Shown here: positions 8,801 to 20,800 of the stretch, in pieces
How the letters are laid out: each line of letters begins with the position of its first letter
Position numbering within the stretch: position 1 is the first letter of the stretch
The notes under the pieces: model-generated
Databases searched by the model: none
What the model was told of the DNA's origin: nothing
Seen by the model: only the letters and a program-made list of their open reading frames with translations
NCBI RefSeq assembly: GCF_001039355.2
Contig: NW_019773513.1
Location: 9,601-35,674 of the forward strand
DNA: 26,074 nt
Origin: Lingula anatina
Taxonomy: Eukaryota > Brachiopoda > Lingulata > Lingulida > Lingulidae
Direction: 5' to 3'
Program-made: the position numbers and the translations under genes

Positions 8801-11800
8801 AGTGCTGTGGTCCGATCTATACTTAAATTTTAACCCCAGAGAAGATTCTGAATCATTCTATTTTTGAAACTATCAATATCTACGTAAGAGAAAATTTGTA
8901 AAACATATTCAATAGGACTGCTCAGACTGTTCAACTGACCTTGACCTTGGTGAGCCCCCGGAGTCTAAGCTGGTTGGTTGGAGTATTTGACCTGGGAGAT
9001 CAGGGAGAGGATCTGACTTCTTCCTCACAGTGGCGTGTCTTGTCATCATTGGGGAACCCTAAATAGTGAGGGAATTGCCCACGAGGCATTTAACATCAGA
9101 TTCATTTATTCAAGAAGAGTAATCTGACTTACACTCGAAAATTATAGTGTATATCTGTCTTCTGTATTTTCAGATAGAATAGATTTGTACATTTAGAAGC
9201 ATTTAGTTATAAATCTTTTTTTTTTCATTTAAGCAATTTACTCAAATGTCCCTTAAAGCACACTTACAGTAGATCTGAATGATTCCTTCATTGTAGCAAA
9301 CAGTTCTACCAGACGGTTGTGTAATGGCTGCACCTGTTCTGGAGCCAAGCGGCCATGAATGCCTAGAGCATCTTCCAACAGGGTCACCTGAAACAGCAGG
9401 CAAAAAATAATTTTGTGTTTCAATTGAAGAACCATGACAAATTCCAATCCTAATCCTATCCATTAATTTTGAGGTAATGACTGAAATTTCTCAGATGCCA
9501 GACATATTCAACACGGGCACCATGAAATGTCTCCTCCCACTGTGCAGAGTCCATGCTTCCATATTAACAACTGACAATAGTTTAATTTTTCAAGGTCACT
9601 ACAGTAGCAAATCTTCTCATACATGAAAAGCATGTAACTGTTTTAACTAAATGCTTTATTTCTTGGTATGTCATTTAGTAAGAAAATTCATAACACAATC
9701 TTTTAACTGGAAATCACAATCTAAAGAGACTGCAAATACTTTTTACAATATGGACATTAAATAAGTGCTTTTCAGGGGTGGATTGAGACCGTCTTCTTGG
9801 TCTTCTGGGAGACGGACAGATTTTGAAGTTTACATTGACAGGTATCTATTTTTTTTTCTGTCGGAAGACGATCAAAAAAGATGGATGGATCAACAAAGAT
9901 AATTTAGAAGACTGTCAGAATATATCTCTGGATCCGCCATTGCTTTTCTTCATTCAGACTTCAAGGTGAAAAGATGTCCTACCTGTTGTTGGAACAGTCC
10001 TTTCAGCACCGGGATATGGTGAAGACTTTCTGGGTTCTGAATTGCAAATTCAGCTGAAAAGAAGGCCTGGGGGAAGAAAAATTTGGCAATGATTTAAAAA
10101 TATAATGTATTATTAAAATAGCATATCTTCATCAATACTGAAATGGTATTCTGGTATTCAATCCGTTAAAATGTAGGCAAATTGAAATTTTAAACATCTG
10201 TAAGAAATATAAATTGATAAAGTTGAGTAACTTTTTAAGCATATATGTAATGCATTACTCTCCACTCCACAACCCGCAACATATTCTTATATTTCACTCC
10301 TTAGAAAATATGTTTTTCTTTCTTCCTATTAAATACACACCATCAAAGACATACATACAGACTGACAACAAAAACCATATTAATACTAAACTACAAGTAT
10401 CCCCTTATGCAGTAGTATGGAAAAAATGTATATACTTCAGGGGCGAACTGGCCATCTTTCGGGTGTTCCGGAAGATGGTCAGATTTTCAAGTTCACATTG
10501 ATAGGTATCTCATTTTTTTCTGTGGGAAGACGGTCAAAAATGGAGGATTGATCAAAAAGTTATTTGGGAAGACCATCAGAAAATTTCTCTGGATCCTCCC
10601 ATGAACTTATATAATTGTATTTTTAACAAAGTCACCTCTTGGTATTTAGCAGAGCCTCCATTAACAGCTGCGTCTATGACCCCATTCAGTCTCATGGTGA
10701 GTGGATTAAGACTCTGGGTGGTCTCATGGCCATACTGACTGATAAGATTCCGCAACTCCTTGTTCATGTTCTCCATGGTGTCTATGGCCGTCTCGATGGG
10801 GCTGAGCTCTATTGTCTTTATCTCCTGCACCTCAAACCAGCGCAGAATTCCCGGCAGAGAGTGGCCTGTTTTTAAAGTTGTTTTTTCTAGGCACAGAGTC
10901 TGAAACAGAGGGTTTTATGGGAGAATTATTTTCATAAGCCAGCAAATTTGCATTAAATCATTCAGACATTCAAAGTTAGTCCTTGCTTTTTTTCTAAAAT
11001 AATCTCTTAAGAATCTTCCAGAATAATTGCAATAGCTACTGTTTTGGTAGTTAAACAGAATTTATTATATTTCTACGAGTTGTTTACAATATATTTATTG
11101 CAAAATATACATCTCGTATGAAGAGTTGTTATCCCTTATAATTTACTATAGATATTTCATTACTTCAAAAGAAACTTTTCAAAATTTCATATACCTTGAA
11201 CTCATTATTCTTATCCTTGACTCCTTTATGGAATGGAACAAAGTACTGAAATGTCTTGATGTCGTTGACTTTGTAAAAGTTTTTCACGGCTTGTGGCACA
11301 GACAGGCTACGAAACACCTCCAAGTCACACGGGATGGGCTTGATGTTACAGATCTGAATGTCTGAGAAGACAAAAGTTAAGAAGAAAACACATCTACAAT
11401 CATGTTGCACTTGCTGCATATATATCTTGTACAAATGTATATATTGCTCTTCTTATAACTCTATTTGTCTTCTATTCAACCAATTAAATTCAGTTTAATG
11501 AAATGGCCAAAAGTGATGATTGCCTGATTTTTCATGGTTATAAAAATAATCTGGTGCAGCTTATATATTGCTCTAAACTTTTTATCTACCAGACTATTTT
11601 TCTATATATTTGCCAATAAAACAGTTCTGCTTCACATCAGCAAGGATACACTGTCCGTCTCCATTACATATGCTGTCGTCTGGCGGCGTGTTACTGCTCA
11701 TTATGGTGGCAGCAGGAAACTCACGCTGCAGACGATGGTTGAACGCAGACAATTTCTCATACTCCTCTCCTCTGTAGACAAAAACTTTGTTCTGAAAGGA

Positions 11801-14800
11801 AGAATTTGTGAAACAATTTGCTAAACATTGCACCATATTGTTCCTCATTACATGTGAAATATCCAAACATCTAAATATGGATCTTTAATGAAATGAATTT
11901 TAAGTCACACACACTAGTTTTATAAAATTTTATTTCTGAAAAACAGAGACATTGTTTTGAATCATATCTGATTTTTATGCTTAAAATGTTTTTATACAGC
12001 AGCCATGCCATAAACAGGTGCTTTCTGTCATGGAAAATGTATCTGCCAAGACAATGAAAAATTCATTAAAAGAAAAAGAACAAGTTTTTACCCTCAAGAA
12101 CATAGGGAAAGCTCTGCCATAGAAGCCCACTTTGAAGTATTCACATTCTGCTCTCAACTCATGTAAGATTTTATCAAAAAATTGAGCCTGGGTTTTCTGA
12201 AAATTCAAGAAAAACATCAAATAAACATTTGGTGATGAAAGTTGAATTCCTTTAGAATCTCATACAATTTCCTTTTATCTTTCTCAAACTAAATTACTAC
12301 AGCCAAAAATTTTCATTCAAAGGTAAAATATTCTAAGATGAAACATTTAAGACAAAAATCACGTTTAAACCTTAGCAAAATATGCCAATCAGGTCAAAAT
12401 GTGCAAACTAAAGTATCCAATTGAAGATCTGAAATGAAAACAGTGAGCCTACCAAAATGTTACTAAGATTTGCATAGTCGTAGGTTTTCTCATATAAATC
12501 AGCCAGTTCCTTGCAGAGTGGAATGCCATACTCCCACGCCTGAAAACAATTGAGACAGGAATTTTTTCAGTTTTGTATAATCTAGCCTTTGTGAGAACAG
12601 TAAAATTTGAATACTTTTTTGTTTCTCAAAAACTCAAGAACATGGAAAACTTTTTTATCATGATGAAATTACNGCACGGCGACGGCGACGACGGCGACGA
12701 CGGCGACAGCGACGACGGCGACGACAGACGCAGATGATGGCTATATGTACAGACACATCTGTGTCTGTACATAATAAAAATAGCCAGATGAAATTATGAA
12801 ACAACTTTAAAAATATATAAATCACCATCCATGATTATTTTTATAATTTATCAATATTATTATTTGTTGTCTGGAGAAGAGATTTTTATCAAATCAACTA
12901 AATGTGCATCCTGTCTGTAAAAGATTAGTTTACACTCCTAACATTCTTGTTTCTCAAAACAGATGCACCCAGAGCTCTATTTGGGTTTCACATATAAAAG
13001 TAATGATGGAATACCACCTCGGCAAACAACTCACTTTCCCCTTATCAAAATAGTCAATGATCTGTTTATAAAGTCCCTCTTTCCTCCGCCACTCAAACTC
13101 AGCGTGAGGATGTTTGTGGTCCGCATGAAGCATGGTGTCTGACCACTCTAGCAGGCTGGCGTGAAGTTGTAACGTAAAACCAGCCTCTGTGTAGTTCTCT
13201 GCAGCAAGGTGAAGGTCACAAAGTTTGTAGATGTATCGCACATACATTTCTTCCCGCTGAATTTCATTGTTGTAGAAGTTCTGCAGAATGAAAAATAGAA
13301 AGTTTAGACAGAAATTAGCTTCAAATAAAAGTATAAATGCAGACTCCTTTAAAATTATGTATAAAACAAGAAGAGCTGTCATCTTGGACAATTAATGATT
13401 AAATTTTTATTTTATTTGGTACAGTCCGCAGCACTTAAACAGCAGTTTGAAATAAACTTCAAATATACCAGTAGTAACTGCAGTGTTGTAATATGGGATA
13501 TTCAATATAATACAGTAACACCATGAAATATAAATTCATACCTATCAAGGAGGGTAATGACTAAGTCTTTTCAATGGGGAAAATTGTGAATTTTACATTG
13601 CATTTCTTTTTTTAAGTTATAAATTCTTAAAATTCCTATTGGATGGTAGCAAATAAATTTAAAGCAGGCTACCTTATAGTTCTATTCTACATTCATAAAA
13701 GCACTGCAAATGCTACACAGATGTATATTTTTAATTATTCCAAAATTTTGTTTATGAAAGAATAATGATTTTCCCGAATGAAAAGAAAGAATCATTACTG
13801 TAACCATGGTTATCATCCTGTAGCCCCTTACCAACAGGTTAAAAGTACAAGTCATCCTCTTGTCTCTGTTCTCATCTCCCATCATCACATTTCTGGAATG
13901 ATCAAGAAGTTATTTCTCTGAATTTTGAAAACATTTTCTAATTTCCATTCTTGTTTAGACATCATATTTGCTCAAATTTTGTCAGGCAAATACAGCTCAT
14001 AACAATGATGTTTCCCTTCACTTCTGATCACTTCACATCTTCTCTACATTAGATTTGTTAGTCTGCATGTCAACTCAAGTGAACAGAATACTGTCTTGGT
14101 CCATGCTGCCCCCTATTGTACTGTACCTGTAGTCCAGCAGTCTCTCCAGTAACCTGGTAACAGAGTTGATGAAAATGGTGCCATTCTCCTTCCAGGAGGT
14201 CTCAGAAGCTTGAACTTTGTCCAAAAGCCTGGAATTGTACGGAAATTTGATAATTATATAGTGGGTAATTAGTTACGACTTAAAAGTTGGCTGTTCTGCA
14301 AAATTAAGTGTTCCAAATAATCCTACTGCATGCAATAAATCTTCATGGTACTGTTAAAGTTATGTGTGGTGTAAATTTTATAACTCATATTTGTATATTA
14401 GAGCCTTGCATACATATCTTCAAATAAAAAATAAATTATCCTGTGAATTATCAACAGGTATGAATATTGTTTGGGGGTGCAAAATGTGCTTCTGAAATAT
14501 TTCTGAAGAAATGATTAGACACTTGTTCACCTATACTCTTCTGAGCATGCAGTCAGTTTGATATTTTCAACATTACAGATATTCGGTTATTCAAAAGATA
14601 TCTGGTTAATATATACAGAAAATCATACAGGTTATATATTGACAAAAATCAACTCTTAAAACTGGAAAGTATATAAATTGAAATCAATTGTGTAGGTGGT
14701 GCTTGAAATTTCAGTATATTACAGTAAATAAACATATCGCACATGCAACAAACTCAAACAACACCAAGCTACACTATGACATCACCATGACACCACCAAG

Positions 14801-17800
14801 GAAAAACCATGGCAACACCATGACAACCTCACTCTAGGGTCCACATGGTTTACAAGCTATTCGTTCACATAGAAAGAAAATAAATAATTCACATTACACT
14901 GTGTATACTATGTGCATTTCCTACTGTTCTATTATATGCATACTGACTAATCACAATAAAAGTATCATTCTCTTTTTTCGGAAATACACATTTTAACAAA
15001 TACTGAAATTACTGTATTTCCTACTAGAAATTCATAGTAAGATTACCAAAACACTGACAACTAAAACATGCCATCATTTTTCACATGTAAATATATGAAA
15101 TAACCAGCAACAAAAATATCAAAACTAACTGAAATACAATTAAAGCACATAAAGATATATTTATGAAACAACATTAATAAAAACAAATTCTTAAACTTCT
15201 CAATGATGAATCACATGGCTAAGTAAACAAAGGGTGTAAATGTACTGCTGGAAAGCAGTTAAACATAATTATTTGACATTATACAACTTACGCTGAACTT
15301 AAATACTCCCTGTTTGCATTATAACAGTAAAATATACATGTTCAGCACAAAAGAACACACTTACTTCATGACAAAAAGTAAGGAAACAGAGCTGCAACTT
15401 TTCAATAAAACTGTCACATTTCGAAAAACTTCAGATTATTATCACAAATGTACTAATTGGCATATCATAGTCCTACTAGTACTGGTCTAACATATTATTG
15501 TGTAAGTACAGACAGGGTCATTCCTGGGTATTTTTCTCCTCCATAAAACCCCATCCAATATCCTATATAATAATTTCATCTGGTCTTATATCTTCTCAAC
15601 ACAATATGAAGGAAAAGAAATTGACAGCTTTTGGAAGGTAAAAGATGTTTAAAGAGAAGAGAAATATGCAGCTGAATGACCCAATGAAAACCAGTGCTGC
15701 ACCATTTCCCTGCCTCCACTTACACAGCATTGAAGAGCTCCCTGTATTCATCGTCTCCTTTGTTTTCACTGATCAAGATGTCAAGCTTGTCTATCAACTC
15801 ACTCTCAACCTGGAAAAAATTAACAAAATATTCATTTTTTCTTTGAAGTGCCATGCTTTGTTTTCTCTTATTTGTTTTGAGTTATCTGTTTAAAGCTCTC
15901 CCTATGTTTCAAGCTACCTGAGTGTGTAAAGTTCCCCCTTTGTTTCAAGTTACCAGTGTAAAGCCCCCTCTGAAAGTTTCAAGTTACCTGTTTAAAGTTC
16001 CCTCTATGTCTCTGTTCACACTCCATCATATCAAAGAAGATGGGAAGTGTGGCCTTCCTCAGCTCCGTCTCTGGCACTAACGTCACCTCAAGGAAAGGTC
16101 CCACCATGCTGGGGATGAAGTGGATCTTGTGCTCTCCTGGTTGAAATAGAACAAATATGTGATCGGTTTTAGCAGTCTTCAAAGTTAGCCAATATTCAAA
16201 GACAACTAGCTTGTAGATTTGTCTTTAGACTACTAAAAACATTAGATTTTACTAAGTTACTAGAATAATCTTATTTGACAAGTGGTGAATTTAACAGTAA
16301 CTGATCCCATAATCTGCAGATTTCAAACAGGTGATTCTTTGAGTGGGGCTAGCAGCTGCCTGAGGCAATATGGTCTGAGGAGTGTATAGTATAGACTGTG
16401 AATATCTATAGAAATAAATAAAACTCATGTACTTACCTAGGTTCTGCCACATGGACAGTATAAGGAACCCCATCACCACCCTCATGTCTGTCTCTCCATA
16501 CCTGAGGAAGAGAGGAGAAATAGAACATTACAATGATAAGATATCTGCACAAATGTTATCAAAGAAATAGTGACTGGGTTTAATGCTGAATGTAAAAACT
16601 TTTTCATGCAGCATATATGACTGTGAAAATCTTAGAAATAACAGCAGTACAGCTATAGGTACATGTATATTTTTAATAGGTAGTTAAGTACCACCCATTG
16701 ATGGTGGAATGTTGTAATTATTACTTTCAGCTTGGTCATATATGAAAATTACAGACAAGGTTAGTATTGCAGTTGAACAATATAGTACACAATACAGCTT
16801 GATTATCAATCAGCAATGAAAACAAAATGACCAACAATGCATCATACAGCTCTTACCTTTCCCGTATTTTAGCTCTCTTGGCCTCGGAGAACGTCTCCAA
16901 CTGCAGACTAGGCTGCGTCAGGAAGGCGACGGCGAGTTTGAAACACTCCGTCCACAGCTGAAACATAAATAACATACAATGTGATCACATTCAAGTCTAT
17001 TTCACTAAATCATTTACGTAGATACTCTTTTTAGCTGTGGCATGGTTCAGGTTTGTTTTTTTGTGTCTAGGCTTTTTGTATTTTTTAAAAATATATTTCA
17101 ATTAAAAATGAAAAGAATAGGGAGATTGCTGTGTTTCGGTGCTTTGTCTCAAAAATTAACTTACCTTGAACATCTTACAGTTTATAAATTTGTCCACAAA
17201 GAATGCATCATAATAAGCCATGATTTGGCAGGTTACATTCTACTTCTAGCATTTTCAAGAAAAATATCAAGGGTTCAGAATAGAGCTATATGCACTAACT
17301 CCTTGTTTGCAAAGTACTTGCATAATCACCAGTTTTTCTGTATTCTATTCAATTCCCAGTGGAGGCATGTTAGGCTGTAAACTTGACGACATTCAGCAAG
17401 AGTCCACTGTGATCTGACTCATTCTGAGCGTCAGTTTAATCATATAATCAAAACAGAGGAGTACCTGTGAGTCAAAGCTGTCCCCGTGAAGGAAATGGTC
17501 GTTTAGGGCCTGGGAGAAGAACTGGATTGCAGTCAGAATGACACTGAAAACAGTAGAAATAATCAATAATAAAAATTTGGAGGTATGAACTGAATGACAA
17601 TATGAGAAAGTTTTTAATCCGAGCAAAAGAGATATATACATCCAGAAAAATATATTGCTACATTAGATACAATTTCCATATCTTGTTTGTTTTTAATTAT
17701 TGTCATAATGGGAAAGAAAACTGATTCTGGGTGAAACAGGGAAAATATTAGTAAAGACGTTTACTGACCTATATTTCTTCTCATTCCATTGAAGTATCAT

Positions 17801-20800
17801 GAATATAATATAACATTTATAATGAACTAAAATTCCTGCTCTTTCCACTCACTTGTTGGTGACCATCCTCATCACGATCCAGTCAGATGGGAAGACATCT
17901 TTACCCACTAGTTCTTGGAACACCGTTAGTACTTTCAGGAGGAATCCCTGTACATTAGACAAGATAAATAAGTAGTAAGCATTTCATTAAATGTGTACCT
18001 CACTAATGTAACCCAGAGACCGACTTATTTTTCTGGAATTACCCATCATCTATCAATGCATCAAGACACTGCTCTTGTCTATGACATTAAATAACATTTT
18101 TAAATAAGTTTCATACTACACATGTCTGTCTTACCTTGAGTCTGGGGCCATCCACGTAGGCATCTAATACTGATTTATAGTGCGTCTCGTCCATAAGCTT
18201 CAGCATGCCTATCAGACAGGCGACCAGTTGACCCTGGAATAGACAGGAACTATCTTCTTAATTATTTCTTGGAGAACAAAAACAAAATTTGCAAAGATTT
18301 AAGGCTAATTTCAACTTTAAATCTACAAATACTGTTTCACTTGTGTTGCAGAGTAAAGATGAAGTTCTGAAGTCTTATATGGTATGAGGTGGAATCCAAT
18401 GGTTGCCTTAGATATAACCAGTACAAGTAAAATAACATAAAAACTTTTTGTCAATCAAAATATTTTCAAAAATTAGCAAAATTGCACTATTCAAATATAA
18501 TATTTAAAATGAGATGAAATGATTTTTGAACAGGTAACTTGTTCATTTCTAGATAATACATGGAGGAAGGCAATCTTTGCCATTACATTCACTTTTAACT
18601 TCAAATTAATCAACCGAAGAAACAAACTTATGGAAAAATTCACTAATACAACAAGGAGATGAAGGTCAAGTTTACAGCAGGCAAAAATTATCTTGGTGGC
18701 AAAAATCAGCTGTAAAATCAATCAGCATCTTTTTATCATTCAATGTCCATTTGTTTTGTATTCATTTGTTTAAAGCAAACAGGAAACATGTAGTCCAATT
18801 TAGAAGAGGGCCTTAATAACTTACCCACCAGTGTTCTGCATGCAATAATTACTTTTATAAATTCCAACAAAAAGTAATCTTATCTAATATCTTAAAACAT
18901 TCTCTCATAAAATTTAAAATTTGAAATTCAAATATTTATCAAAGATCTGAAAATGAGTTTATATCATATCAGAAAAATATATTTAAAGATTATTTTTAAT
19001 AATATCACTTGTAGAATATTTTCCATAATTTGCTATTTTAGGTAACAATGAACAATTTGTGAATACGTAACTTAACGCCATGAACAAGTTACCCCTAACA
19101 TTGCTGTATTTAGCACTGCTGATAATAAGTTGGCCTTTTTGCTCCAAATCAAGCAGTGCAGTCTCTGTTAATATAACCCTGCAAGCTGATCAATTGTAAA
19201 CTGCACCATAAGCCAGCATAAATGTAAATTACCTTGTAAATTAAATGATGCTGGAAAACATTTGGCGTCTGAAAGTTATGAGATATAACAGTTCTCTTAC
19301 TGTCTAAGCACATACCAGAACACTCCAGTATAAATATCACATCAAAAGCCCGAGTTGTCACAGTATTAGAGGATGTGTGCAATAATGTCCAGAAGATGAT
19401 AAGGTCAAATGAGTAAACCCAGTTTGTGCAATTACTTTGGTTTGGTTTGTTTCATGCAGGCAAAATGTTCACTTAAAGCAGCGTGAAGAAAAGTGGTAGG
19501 ACATATCAGGAACACTGGGAGAGACGGAGACATTGTAAAAGACGAAAGAAAAGTTTCATACAAATTTTTTTGTTTTTGTTTTTAAACATTTAAGTATTGT
19601 CTCCATTCAAAATGGAAAACTTCAGCACAAATTATAAATGTTTCATCAAAAACCAACTTTAACTTGAAGGTCTTTCTCACATAGAGTGGTATACTTTACT
19701 GATACAACTGTGACAATACATTTTGAAAAACCTGCTCGCTGAAAGTGAAAAGGGCCTAAACATCATTGAGGTTCACAGGTCCAACATTGGAAAATGAGGA
19801 TAAATGGGCAGTAAGATTTAGGCAGACATAATCACAATGTTCATATAACTTGCACTTACGGTCAATGAATAGTGACAAAGAGGACAAAGCTTTGAGGAAT
19901 CCACACATGTATTTAGACAGAGTGCTTTGGAAAATGGTACAACATCAAAAAGTTGACCCAAAAGGCCAGGAGCTCCCATCAAGTTACATCATATTATTGA
20001 GTGTAAGAAGGTTAGTTGTCTAAAAGGTAATCCTTTCTAATTAGGAGAGATGTTTGCATCCCAAATGAGGATGATTCTAGCTTACATCATATTTAAAGTT
20101 GTATTCCTCCCCCCCTCCACACCCAAGTTTACAGGAGGACCCTTTTTGCCTTAAAAAAGAAGGTCATGGCGACCCACTTGGAAACTCATCCAAGGGTCTT
20201 CCAATTTTCTAATGCAAAGTCTTAGCTTTTTTCAGGTAAATAAGGTTTTGAAACTCTTTAATGGACAGACAGACAGCTCACAGCTCAGCTCACACTTTTT
20301 TCAAATTGACAAGTTTTTAACACCCATCAATGGACAGACGGACGGATAGACAATGTCAAAGCTTCTGCACTACAGTGTCAGGAGCTTAATTGAGAGAATA
20401 AAAAACATCAGGACACAGAGCAAAATAGAAGTGAAAGCTGCTGGACGAAAGGTGCTGGGTCACACCAGTAAAACACCAAGGACTACCTCCTCCAGGCGGT
20501 TTATCACATAGGGCGAGTAACGTGCTCTCCGCAGTCCCGTGTCAGGCTTTAATGTTGAAAGAGTCAAACAAAATGTCAGGGAGAGAACGACTTGTTAGAG
20601 ATATATACAAACTAATTAGGCACAATATGCTAATTGCACTGGAGACAGATAGTGATTCTTTTATATGTAAAAAGAAAATTATTTCAGAAAAGTAATAGAT
20701 TCTGAAAAAATAAAGAAAGTTTCATTTTGTCCTTTGACTTTAACATACCTATTGTTTATCATCTGGAGTCCACTTTCCTTTAACCCAACCATACACAGAA

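Noticed and set aside
12744-12773. Hairpin considered as a microRNA precursor
   Set aside because: The stem is only 14 bp with a 2-base loop, too small for a microRNA precursor, and it is part of a repeat.
17042-17380. 112-residue + strand open frame
   Set aside because: Intronic, AT-rich and partly inside a repeat shared with 22341-22396; no domain recognised.
18234-20486. Search for tRNA genes or tRNA-derived SINE promoters in the longest intron
   Set aside because: No convincing A and B box pair was seen; GGTCATGGCGACC near 20162 does not fit a B box.
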